From contig NC_135782.1 of the NCBI RefSeq assembly GCF_028453695.1, positions 13,944,190-14,008,189 of the forward strand: DNA of 64,000 nt, given 5' to 3'. Positions 54,205 through 64,000 of this stretch are shown one piece after another; positions within the stretch are counted from its first letter, which is position 1; each line of letters starts with the position of its first letter. The stretch is from Augochlora pura. Its lineage: Eukaryota; Arthropoda; Insecta; Hymenoptera; Halictidae. A model generated the notes under the pieces. It saw only the letters and a program-made list of their open reading frames with translations, was not told the DNA's origin and made no database searches. Both the position numbers and the translations under genes were made by a program.

Positions 54205-54284
54205 TAAATGCACCTTGAACACCAAATATCGTGTATTCATTTCGTATCAAGAAAGGGGGAAGAGACTTATAGGACACCCTAATA

Positions 54285-55530
54285 ATTCTCGGCCACAAGT
54301 ATGCAGAGTCCACATCAAAAAATCTGTGTACGCGAAGCATTCTAGACCTCCATAACCGATCAAAAAAAAATAGAGAAGGTCAACAAACGCCTAAAAAACG
54401 GTATCCAAATTGCCTAATCAATCACACAAACCCACGGCACAGCTATGGTGACTGGCTTAGCAGCCCGCATAGCAGAGGTTAGGGTCGCTGATGGCTCGGC
54501 GCGCGGCGAGCGGCCCGTAGAATGGGGGGACGGGAGCGGAGTCGGCGGAATTTAAAAGCGCTTTTAGCTTTTAGCCCGGGCGATACCGCTAAGAAAACGT
54601 TTTAGCGGATTTCATTTGCCCCGTCGTCGCGCTCTCTCCGAGACGATGGATCCCGGTGGAGATTGCGAAGGGGCCGGGGTGGTTGCCGGTACTAGGTGGG
54701 AGAGGGGAGAGGGAAGAACAGGGAAGACGTTGAAAGGGGTGAGAAAAAGAGGCGGTCGGTCGGAGGGAGGCCGGCAACACCGGTTATTAAGTAGATGCTA
54801 CATCGGCGGATGAATATTTAAGACGATCAACAAGTTGCGGATTTTTCTTTAATCAGCCTTTAACCCCTCCCCGTAGCGGCTCTCGCCGTGGCGGCAGCCC
54901 CTGGGCTCGTTCACGCCACTTACTCGAATTACGGGGTGGGGAAACGATTTCCGCGGCGCTTACGTGGAAAAGGCGGCCGGTCCCGGTTTCGAGGTCGCTC
55001 TTTTCGTCCGCGTTTATTTATCGTCAATTTATTATTCGCCTAAATACGGGGTGGATCGTCGCGATTAATTGCCGACGATTGCTTCTGCCTCGCTTGGGCC
55101 GGCGCCCGTCCCGCGGCGGTCGAAGGAATTAATATCGACGGGCTTGGATGGGGGGAGGGGAGGGGGTCGGGGACTTTTAATGATCATCGGTAATGGAAAA
55201 TGCGTACCGTATTTTTACCCGGACACCGATTGTTAATGGAAAATTCTCCGCTGCCGACGCTCTCCCTCCTATTCCGATTATACGCGGCTCGATACTCTTT
55301 TCCCTCCACCGCTCTAGCGCCCTTCCGCCGCGTCAATGGGAAGTTTATAATTATTATATCACAGTGCACGATCGTAATCAATCGACAAGCTCGTCGATGT
55401 TAGTTAGCTACTTATTAGAAATTGCGAGGCCGGCTGTTGGCAAGTTTGGCGGAACTTTTATCTGGACGAATGGAGTCCCATGTGGAACTTCCGGAGATGT
55501 TATGTTGACCTTCAAATTTTAAATGAAAGT
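54285..55530. other. Single-copy sequence with GC-rich island
   Basis: CpG-rich from about 54430. Frames (63-109 codons) overlap on both strands and show no domain. The 55193-55522 frame looks least repeat-like, but I recognise nothing in it. Confidence 0.4.
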
Positions 55531-55609
55531 GGAGAAATTGGGAAGGGGGTTGTTGATATAGTTATTAAATTATAATTATGAAACTTAAAGTTATAATCAT
55601 TATACAACT

Positions 55610-56440
55610 AATTAGTATACTAACGTTTTTATATTTTCATAAGGTTAGGATTAAACAATTTATTTGGCTTATTTTATTTATTTTATTTTCATTTTATTTT
55701 TATTTTATTAATCTACTAAAGGTATCTAATATTTAAAAATTTGTATGATAATACTAGAGTTTACAGTAGCTCGATGTTAAATTTTGTTTATTTTATAATA
55801 TTAACTAAATTAAGTATACGTTAAGTACAAGTTAGTTTTAGGTTAGAATAAGAAGCTTTCAAAAATAAATCAAAAATTAATTCCTTCGAAGATGGTGATT
55901 TATTTTTATAACTGGTTTCATAACTTTTATAACTTTTATAACTCTTTATAACTCCAGAAGTTGAAAATAGATCAAAGTTTCAACTTATAGATTTTGTTTT
56001 TTAAAGATGGTAATTATTTATGAAATTGGATCTTGATGGAATTGAAATATGTTGCAGTGCATGATATTTTGCACAACTTTTTCCTGTGCGCGAAATGTCT
56101 GTCTGCATTAGTTTCTGAGATATTTGAGGAAAACTGTAGACCTAACCCAGACCTAACCTAAGTATAACGTGTACCTATAACGATATTAAAAATTATAATA
56201 TTTGATGGTAGTTTTTAAAATGCTTTTAACGTTATAGCTATGGTTTAGGTTATCTTTAGTTATTATTATTAGGTTATCTCAAGTCTAGATCAATTCATAA
56301 CTCAATTCATTATCTTTAGTTTAGGAGTAGGTTAGGTCTAGATTAGGTATAAGTTAGATATCTGTTAAATCAATTTGTATAGTGTTCTGAGAAACGTTAA
56401 ACTTGTGCAACTTAATTACCAGCTAACGTAAATTCGTAAA
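55610..56440 (+). repeat. Duplicated block, copy B
   Basis: Counterpart of 45230-45745, with about 300 bp of additional sequence in the middle (about 55920-56225). Identity is high in the first 300 bp (about 90 percent by eye) and lower later. Confidence 0.9.
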
Positions 56441-56975
56441 AAAAGTTCTAACCTATATCTAGGTTAGATCTAAATTAGGTCTCAGTTAGGTGAGTCTACA
56501 TAATTTTCTGAGAAACGCTAAAACTTTATGATATACTATTCAGTATTTTTAAATACAGCAAAATGCAGTAGTAAATTCTCTATGATCTGGATTAGATCTA
56601 AATTAGGTCTGCATTAAGTATAGGTTAAATCTAAATTAAGTCTTAATTAGATGAGTCTACATAATTTTCTGAGAAACACTAAAACTTTATGATATCGTTT
56701 TAGATACAACAAAATATAGTGGCAAATTCTCTAAGATCTGGATTGGCTCTAAATTAAGTCTGCATTATGTCTAGGTTAGATCTAGGTTAGTACTAGAACA
56801 GTTCTATATTATACATATATAATTTAGTCTATATAGCGTCTTTGGGAACCCTAAAATTTCCTATCATATTATACTTCCCACAGTCAATTACAATAACAAA
56901 TTCTATTAATCCTGCATTAGATCTAAATTAGTTCCAAATTACGTCTAGGTTATGTCTAGACTAGTCCTGATGCCT
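56441..56975 (+). repeat. TAGGTCTAGGTTAGATCTA minisatellite
   Basis: About 150-bp units, with TCTACATAATTTTCTGAGAA, ACTAAAACTTTATGATAT and TGGATTAGATCTAAATTAGG repeated. Related in motif to 291-820 and 45746-46290. Confidence 0.8.
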
Positions 56976-57080
56976 TGGCGTAACCTTTTTCAAATTAAAA
57001 AGTAACAACCCCATTTCAAAGCAAATGAAATGAATTTCAATGTAAAGCAAACTAAAAAAAAACAACAATGAACTATAATA

Positions 57081-57425
57081 ATGGACAGCGACATTTTGGG
57101 AGAATTTACTGTACTATTTAGCTATAATGTGATTGGATTGGCAGTTGCCAATGAGTTAATTGTAAGCTGTGTTGCTCAAGGTCTATCGGCGAAGGTCTAT
57201 CGACCAAGGTCTTCCAACTGGTCTGCGAAGATCTTCAATATTCATCAAGGTTCATTGAATGAGAGCCAACCAGAGCTAGGGAGTCGTAGTAGAGACCAAG
57301 GTCTAGCTCTTGACCCGTATGATACATCGTGGTCCTTAAATAGTTACAACCTATCGAATGAGCCTCGAAACATGCTAGGTTATGTCAGTCAATTACTTCG
57401 AGTTACCGGATGTTCTCAAAGATGA
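57081..57425 (+). other. 114-codon ORF, unrecognised
   Basis: Starts MDSDILGEFTVLFSYNVIGL. Composition is less repetitive than other long frames here, though the DNA has a CAAGGTCTATCGNC repeat in its first half. No domain, no splice context and no homologue recognised; it is more likely chance than a gene. Confidence 0.2.
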
Positions 57426-57514
57426 CTCAAGCTGCGAGATTGTCTTCTATAAATTACAAAATTGATGATATTTTTTGCATAAATAGTTTAAGGTTATGTC
57501 AAAGATATATCAAA

Positions 57515-57745
57515 GATATGTGGAGGTTTATTTTAAGATTCATTTTAAGATTCATTTTAGGGTTTATTTTAAGGTTTATTTTGACGTTTATTTTCAAGTT
57601 TAGTTTAAGGTTTATTTTGAGGTTTACTTTAAGGTATATTTTACAGTTCATTTTAAGATTTATTTTATGGTTTATTTTGTGGTTCATTTTGAGGGTTAGT
57701 TTAAGGTTTAGTTTAAGGTTTATTTTAAGGATTATTTTAAGGTTA
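57515..57745 (+). repeat. 15-bp minisatellite, AGGTTTATTTTAAGG
   Basis: About 15 tandem units of TTTATTTTAAGGTTT with single-base variants. The 15-bp period keeps both strands open, producing LRFILRFIL and NLKINLKMN peptides that are artefacts. Confidence 0.95.
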
Positions 57746-57859
57746 TGTTCATCGTTTTCACAGTGGCTCATCTACTTCTTTTTCTGTTTCAGAATTCTCT
57801 CTGCAGTGAACTCGACCTTGCAGACTCGGTAAGCAAACTTCTATTTCCTAGTTATTTAT

Positions 57860-58790
57860 TTACTATAAGTAAAGTCTGAACCTAACATAATCACAAGTAT
57901 AGTCTTAAAAAAGACTCATATAAACCATAACTTCACACTAGACCACTATAAGGTCATTATCCTAATTTACATTCAACTTAAGATGCTCAATGTATCCTCT
58001 ATCTTATTATTAGACAGAATTTTATTACCGTATAAAAAGATCGCTTTTGATTAGATTAATCATTGTTGGGTTTCAACCAAGTATGACGATAAGTATGGCC
58101 TTAATTAAGGGTAACTATAAGTGGTGTCTCAACCAAGTGTAGTCATAAGTATGGCCTTAACTAAATATGACCATCAGCAAAGTCTTACCCTAGGATGATC
58201 ACAGGTATAGTCTTAACAAAGCCTCATCTATACCATAACCTCCCACTATAATGTATGGTCTTAATTCAGTGTGGCCATAAGTAGAGTCTCAACCAAGCAC
58301 AGTCATAACGGTGGCCTTAACTAAGTATGACTATAAGTAAAGTCTTAACCTAACATGATCACAAGTATAGTCTTAACAAAGCCTCATCTAGATCATAATC
58401 TCATACTAGACTACTACGAGGTCATTACCCTAATTTACACTCAACTTAAGATGCTCAATGTATCCTCCATCTTATTATTAGATAGAATCTTATTACAGTA
58501 TAAAAAGATTGCTTTTCATTAGATTAATCATTGTTGGGTCTCAACCAAGAAGTATAAAAGGACGATAAGTATGATCTTAATTAAGGGTGAATATAAGTGG
58601 TGTCTCAACGAAGTATAGTCATTATTGTGGCCTTAACTAAGCATGACCATAAGTAAACTCTTAACCTAGCATGTTCACAAGTATAGTCTTATCAAAAACT
58701 TATCTATACCATAACCTCGCACTGAACCACTATAAGGCCATTATCTTAATTTAGACTCAACTCAAGATTTCCCGTGTATCCCCTATCTAT
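57860..58790 (+). repeat. Higher-order repeat, about 468-bp unit
   Basis: AGATGCTCAATGTATCCTC occurs at 57981 and 58449, with matching flanks (AAGTATAGTCTTAACAAAGC, ACTATAAGGTCATTA, AAAAAGATCGCTTTT, TTAGATTAATCATTGTTGGG). Subunits are ATAAGTATGGCCTTAACTAA. A shorter diverged third unit follows. Confidence 0.9.
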
Positions 58791-60060
58791 GATTACGACA
58801 TCAGCCATCACCAAGTCATTCATACTACTCTTTTAATGAAATATCTTTCAAAATTATCCACACGACTTATGAATTAGGATCTCTTCGCCTATACACAAAT
58901 CTAATTTCCAAAGTCATTTTAAACATGACCACAGTTGTGTCTTAACCATACCTAAGCCACCCCCATAATTAAACAGCCATAAACCGACCTAAACCATAAC
59001 CATCGAATCGACCACCATGATCCCAAAATCTTTCATCCATCAATCGCAGCTCGAGACCAGAAGACGCACCCATTGTGTCCCCTTGTCCGCGATCATTGTG
59101 TCCGCCACCGGCATCGATCAGGACCAGGGAGAGAGAGAGAGAGAGAGAGAGCCCGTCTCCTAGTGATCAGCCGGGCAATGTCCCATAATGGCACACCTGT
59201 CCACGGCGAGCCGGACAAAAAATCTGAGAAGGCAAGGGAACACAGAAGAGCGGGAGTCGGAGCGGCGGCTGCAGTGATTTAAATGTGGCTGGCGGCAAGC
59301 CGGGATCGATCGATCCCTCGTTCCCTGTCCATCTGCCGGATTGGTTCGTAGAGCAGCGGATAGGTCGACGGACAATCGGCAAGAATGAAGTTTTATTTGC
59401 CCCGTGTATTACTCTTCGTGAGACGGCGTTCCGCTTGGCCCGTCCACCCCCATCCGCCCCCTACTACCCCTTACCACCCTTCACCACCCCCATCCACCCC
59501 AGTCAGGGACTTCGCAGTTTGCGTTCCGGGTGGTAGTAACTGATTCGGCGTCGGCGATCCTCCATTCGAGGCGGAAGGGTTCGCGAAACACCCCGGCTAC
59601 CCGAGGCAAATACTTTTTCTTCGATATCCGTGGGGCAGAAACAAACAAGGTTCTTTATAGACGGAGCGAACCACTCTTCCATAAGTACACCCTCGTCTCA
59701 TCTCGGCCCCCGAATCTCTCTTCACCCGCTTAGTCTGTCTCTGCCTATGCGATTACTCGTCCCGGCGAACTTCCCTTACGCTTTGTCAGGCCGCCGTCGC
59801 TCCTTTTAGCCTGGACCATAGCACGCGTGCACTGATCTCACCCGTGAAGGTAAGCTATGATTCTCAGCTGTGGTCTTTCAAATCAGAAGATTACTTCGGC
59901 AGACGCCAGTTATCGGAGCTACAACGCTGGCTCGAATTGGGTTGTTTGCCGCGTTCGATCTGTCTTCGTCCCCGTGTATCGGCCGCGACGTACTCAGTGA
60001 CACCGAAGGAACACAGATAGGGACACGTGTTCGGAAACTACCTTTTTTTTATGTGTAGTT
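58791..60060. other. Single-copy sequence with GC-rich island
   Basis: CpG-rich from about 59040, with a (GA)n run at 59129-59151 and CCACCCC-rich DNA at 59450-59500. Frames of 60-83 codons have no domain. GTGCACTGATCTCACCCGTG near 59827 recurs at 60593. Confidence 0.4.
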
Positions 60061-60199
60061 TTCGAACGGTGTCTCTTAGCTTCGATGCTGTGTGAAGGTT
60101 ATTATTGTTTTGTTGGTAAACGGTTAAATTCGATTTAATTGTCGTTGTGAATTTATTGGAATATCTGGAATTTTATTACTGTCGAAGAAGATTGTTTTT

Positions 60200-60570
60200 T
60201 GTTAGGTTACATAATGTTGGGTCTTAACTAAGGGTAGTCATAATTAAGGTCTAACCAGTCATGGCCACAAGTCCCTACTGTATATGAACTACCTTAGTTA
60301 AGACCATACTTATGGTCATGTTAGGTTAAGAGGGTCTTAACCAGACATGATCATAAGTATGGTTAGAACTAAGGGTAGTCATAAGTGTGGCCTTAACTAA
60401 TCTCGTGCATAAGTTAAGTCTTAACCTAGCATGACGACAAGTACATATAGTCAAACAAAAATTTACCTAGACCATAACCTCCCACTGGACCACTATAATG
60501 TCCTTATTCCAATTTAGACTCAACCCAAAATATCCAATATATTCTCTATCTTATTATTAGATAGAATTTG
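60200..60570 (+). repeat. Outlying unit of the 468-bp repeat
   Basis: Contains GTTGGGTCTTAACTAAGG, ATAAGTATGGTTAGAACTAA, CCCACTGGACCACTATAATG and TATCTTATTATTAGATAGAA, matching the 57860-58790 array. It is separated from the array by the GC island. Confidence 0.8.
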
Positions 60571-60614
60571 ATTACAGTAGAAAAAAATTGCGTGCACTTA
60601 TCTCACCCGTGAAG

Positions 60615-60780
60615 GTGAGCTATGGTCCTCTGCTATGGTTCTCAGCTATGGTCTTTCTCTATGGTTCTCAGCTATAGTCCTTCTCTATGGTTCTCGGCTA
60701 TGGTCCTTCTCTATGGTTCTCGGCTATGGTTCTTCTCTATGGTTCTCGGCTATGGTCCTTTGCTATGGTTCTCTGTTTCG
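60615..60780 (+). repeat. 26-bp minisatellite, GGTTCTCGGCTATGGTCC
   Basis: About six regular units of GGTTCTC(A/G)GCTATGGTC followed by CTTCTCTAT. Confidence 0.95.
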
Positions 60781-61025
60781 GACAGAGTGCTTGGTTTAAA
60801 GGTATTGGACAACGAGTTTTATTAGGTAACTCGGACAGGCCTGGTTAGGGCTGTTCACTGGTCACCGGCCACTTTAGCCGGCACTCTTCTGAGACGATCA
60901 TTTTAGCCTAACGGTGTAATTTTAAACGATCTGTAAGAGGCGATCACGGTGCTAGATTACTGGCGATACTGGTTCAATACTTGTTGTAGTAGAAGGGTGA
61001 TATAAAGTGCTATTGGGTTGATTAG
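60781..61025. other. Short single-copy sequence
   Basis: Mixed composition; nothing recognised. Confidence 0.35.
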
Positions 61026-61270
61026 GGCACTGTTGGGTTGTTTATTTTGTTGTTGGGTTACTTGTTTAATGGTTATGTTGCTTATTTTAATGTTAGGTTA
61101 TTTGTTTTATTGTTAGGTTATTCGGGGTATTTTATAGTTAGGTTATTTGTTTTATTGTTAGGTTATTCGGGGTATTGTTTGTTCACTTACTGTATTGCTA
61201 AGTTACTTAATGTAATGTTTGGTTACTTGTACTTCTTGGTCAGTTTCTCTATAGTTGGGTTAGTTACTGT
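61026..61270 (+). repeat. TTACTGTATTGTTAGG minisatellite, left part
   Basis: About 19-22 bp units, with a 52-bp sub-duplication (TTTATTGTTAGGTTATTCGG). Interrupted at 61271 by the solo LTR. Confidence 0.9.
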
Positions 61271-62062
61271 TGTTGAGGTGCGCGCGGTGTCGTCCGAAAT
61301 TGACTCGACTTCGCGGTTGTAAGGCGCAAAGTTTTCTGTTGTAGAATGTACGGCACTCGACGCGGCACGGTAGTTTGACGAATTAACGAGGAACTACCTA
61401 GATATATTTAAGATATTGTTGTGTGTGTTCTCCCGGAGTCTCCTTGTGAGACTTTCGTTCGTATGTTAGCGGCGTGCCGAAGTATTGAGACCGATGTGTC
61501 TCCTTAGACGTTTTGAAGAAGAGTGTGTTTACGAATCGTTCGGTCGTCGAACTCGGGATTCGTCTGGGGGTGTGGGCGTTTCTGCTTTTTGGGGGTTTCC
61601 TCGAGAATTTCATTTCGGTATGATAAAAGGGCACTGATTGGCTTTTGCCGATTGCTGTAGAGTACCAATCAGTGCCTTCTTTAACGCGGCGACACCCTCT
61701 TGTCGCACTGTGAGCGTGATCCGTTGTGTATAATTTACAACGTCAAAAAGTGCTACAGAAATCGTCCAGGTCAGCCTACGACAGTTGCGGTACCGTCGCG
61801 TACTCGGTTTGGGTGACCCTTCGGATTACCCGGTTTATAGCACGTCCCAGCTGTGGGCTTCGAAAATGTAATTAGGCAGTTCTCTCAGAAATCTTTCACT
61901 TTATGACACGTAATGGTTATTGAGGAAGGCGGTAATGAAATTAACATGCATCTGGTTGCCAGATGTAGAAAAAGCCTTCTTCTCAAAAATAACCTCCTTC
62001 GCGTCCGTGTCATAAACCCCATCGGTAGAAACTGCAGGTGTTTCCGTATTTGGGACGGAACA
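61271..62062. mobile_element. Solo LTR, 792 bp
   Basis: Begins TGTTGAGG and ends GGAACA, with a perfect 5-bp duplication ACTGT (61266-61270, 62063-62067). The minisatellite continues on both sides, confirming insertion into the array. It has no internal retrotransposon region and no second LTR. Mid-region CAATCAGTGCC and its inverse GGCACTGATTG form a 44-bp stem-loop near 61631-61674. Gypsy or BEL/Pao cannot be decided. Sequence differs from the LTR at 6604-7225. Confidence 0.88.
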
Positions 62063-62700
62063 ACTGTACTGTTTGGTTACCTATTGTACTGCTAGGCTAC
62101 TTACTGTACAGTTAAGATACTTACTATGCCGTTATGTTATTTACTGTACTGTTAGGTTGCTTAATGTATTGTTAGATTATCTATTGTACTGTAACGTAAC
62201 TTACTGTATTGTTAGGTAATGTATTGTATTGTAACGTGACTTACTGTATTGTGAAGGTATTTATTATACTACTAGCTTAGTTACTACTACATTGTCGTAT
62301 TACTTACTGCTAGGTACATATCGTACTTTTAAGTTACTTAGTATACTGTTAGGTTACTTGTACTGCTTATAGTTACTCACTGTACAGTTAGGTTACTTAC
62401 TGTATTATTAAGTTACTGACTGCATTGTTAGGTTGCTTGTACTGCTTATAGTTACGTACTATACTATTAGGTTTCCTATTATACTGTTAGCTTACGTACT
62501 GCTTGGTCACTTACTGCACTATTGGGTTACTTATTGTACTGTTTTGTTACTGACTGTACTACTAGGTTATTTATTGTACTGTTAAGCTATTTACTACACT
62601 GTTAGGTTTTTTACATTGCTTATTGTTACTCATTCTACTGTTAGGTTAGTTGCATTGCTTATAGCTATATCCTATACTTCGGCGTTACTTAATATACTGC
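62063..62700 (+). repeat. TTACTGTACTGTTAGG minisatellite, right part
   Basis: About 19-20 bp units of GTTAGGTTACTTACTGTACT with point changes, for over 30 units. Confidence 0.95.
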
Positions 62701-63120
62701 TAAATCACTCAATGAACTTTATTTATTTTCTTATGCATTACAAATGGTCCATATGTATATCCCGCGCCATACAATAAAATGAAATAGATAAAATGAAACG
62801 AAAAAGATGAAATAAAATAAAATAGAATAAAATACAATAAATTTGACTCAAACAAAATACAATGATTTGTGCAACGGATTTAAAATTATACTTTTATTAA
62901 ACTATTAATACTATTGTTATCATACTGATAAGTTACTTGCTATACTTCTTAAGAATATTTACTAGGTTACGTATTTATATATACAAAATAAAAGAGATAA
63001 TATTTAAAAAACCAAAATCTCCGATGAAAAAACGAAAGTTATTGATACCTCGATCTGTTATTAACAATTCTGAGAACACATAAATAATTTTCGAAAAGTA
63101 AACTGTCTGTCAAACTTCAC
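62701..63120. other. AT-rich sequence, nothing recognised
   Basis: A short AATAAAATGAAAT run at 62775-62845. Confidence 0.4.
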
Positions 63121-63361
63121 CGTCTTCCACCCGCTATTCGCACAAACAGTGAAGACCGCGCGCGTCAACTCTTCCGGCGTTCGCTTAATTTTGACATTCT
63201 ATTTTTCCGTACAGTCTCAACAGTCATCGGTAGGTGGGGGATTCCACGCGGTCGCGGACAATTTTTCCGCAGTCGGCAACGCCTTGTCCGTCGCTCGGTA
63301 GTAACAGTTTCTTGGTCAAAGTTCGGCCGCCTATTTCCGAAACACTCTCTGCGCGCTCTCG

Positions 63362-63424
<63 letters not shown>

Positions 63425-63690
63425 TCGTGCAGTTAGTTGATCGCGCTCGCGAGTGTGTGTGTATGGGGCATGCGCGTGTACGCGGACGCCCGCTGAATGG
63501 ACGCACACACACACACACAGAGGAGGGTTGTTTGCTTGCGGCCGCAACAGCTAGCCAAAGTAAAGTAAGCTTTTAGCAGAGTGGCTGATTTATCAATGTA
63601 TTTATTCCGAGATATTGAATTCATCTAGTTAAGTAGTGCTACCGGTGCCGGGCCCGGCCGGATCCTCTATAGATATTTTCACCTACCGAC
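63121..63690. other. GC-rich sequence with CT and CA microsatellites
   Basis: (CT)n at about 63361-63422 and (CA)n at about 63503-63520. Frames here (up to 117 codons) are Arg/Glu or Ser/Leu runs through the CT tract. No gene. Confidence 0.6.
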
Positions 63691-63699
63691 CATCGCCAT

Positions 63700-64000
63700 T
63701 TCGTTCACCCCTTTTTTACTCTATCCCTCTGTCTCTTTCGTTTCCTCTTTCGAGCTCTCCCTTATTTTCACTCTTTTGACTATTTATACCTCTCTCTCCC
63801 TCTCTATGTTTGTCTGTCTCTTTTATTTTCTATAACTTCACCTCTCTCCCTCTCTCTCTCCTGGCGCCTTCTTTCTCTCTGTTGCTCTCTCTTTCTCTCT
63901 TTTCCCCTTCTCTCTATCTCTCTCTGTATTTTTGTCTCTCTCTCTCTCCCTCTTTCTCTCTCTCCTGGCGCCTTCTTTCTCTCTTTTGCCCTCTCTGTAT
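63700..64000 (+). repeat. Pyrimidine-rich CT tract with 104-bp tandem unit
   Basis: TCTCTCTCCCTC-rich DNA. CTGGCGCCTTCTTTCTCTCT occurs at 63861 and 63965, a 104-bp period that probably continues past the window edge. Confidence 0.85.

Larger units (their letters stand above)
52606..54282 (+). mobile_element. Mariner transposon with internal minisatellite insert, copy 2
   Basis: Ends TTAGGTTGACTCATAAATTT and, reversed, TTAGGGTGTCCTATAAGTCT, with TA on both sides (52604-52605, 54283-54284). 1677 bp, longer than a normal mariner because of a 347-bp minisatellite at 52954-53300 plus a duplicated 40 bp of transposase sequence. About 90 percent like copy 1 (22028-23623) by eye, including the insert. 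Flanks differ, so the two are separate insertions. Confidence 0.95.

Noticed and set aside
57410..57832. 140-codon hydrophobic LRFILRFIL frame
   Set aside because: 15-bp minisatellite translated; the opposite strand is also open for the same reason.
59827..60640. Possible transposon between repeated GTGCACTGATCTCACCCGTG sequences
   Set aside because: The direct repeats are too long for a target duplication and no terminal inverted repeats were found; probably minisatellite fringe.
63165..63547. Arg/Glu-rich frames suggesting a nuclear protein
   Set aside because: Direct translation of the CT/GA microsatellite.

Overview
The window is eukaryotic, non-coding, repeat-dense DNA, most probably from a hymenopteran insect such as a bee. 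This is inference. It rests on mariner, Tc1-like and TTAA-target transposons, a jockey/I-like LINE end, solo LTRs, strong alternation of AT-rich repeat tracts with GC-rich islands, and a recurrent AGGTTATGT motif. I find no convincing host gene, tRNA, rRNA or CRISPR array. Two 100-N assembly gaps occur (15896-15995, 28136-28235).

Layout. 0.3-7 kb: a truncated Tc1-like element, AT minisatellites, a 218-bp direct repeat bracketing a minisatellite, a GC island, a mariner MITE and a 622-bp solo LTR nested in an older mariner fragment. 7-20 kb: TTAA MITEs, long degenerate minisatellites, a palindromic mariner-derived element whose centre is an assembly gap, a TTCGATA satellite and a large GC-rich island. 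20-29 kb: a LINE 3' end, a mariner carrying a minisatellite insert, more tandem repeats and the second gap. 29-38 kb: a 1.7-kb foldback element with arms of about 600 bp, several MITEs, and a Transib-like element with CACAGTG termini and a CGACG duplication. 38-48 kb: blocks of a roughly 160-bp satellite, an irritans-like mariner pseudogene, a 76-bp hairpin and minisatellites. 48-54 kb: a near-complete Tc1-like element, an interrupted palindrome with nested MITEs and a foldback element, and a second mariner with the same minisatellite insert. 54-64 kb: GC islands, a duplicated repeat block, further minisatellites, a 792-bp solo LTR and a CT-rich end.

How the parts relate. No recognisable transposase gene is intact: all carry frameshifts, stops, truncations or changed catalytic residues. 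The history is one of nested insertion: solo LTR into mariner, TTAA MITE into MITE, TTAA element into mariner, solo LTR into minisatellite. Some insertions can be ordered from target-site duplications and from empty-site paralogues inside the window. GC-rich single-copy islands between repeats are the only candidates for conserved host sequence, possibly regulatory or intronic; I cannot show function for them.
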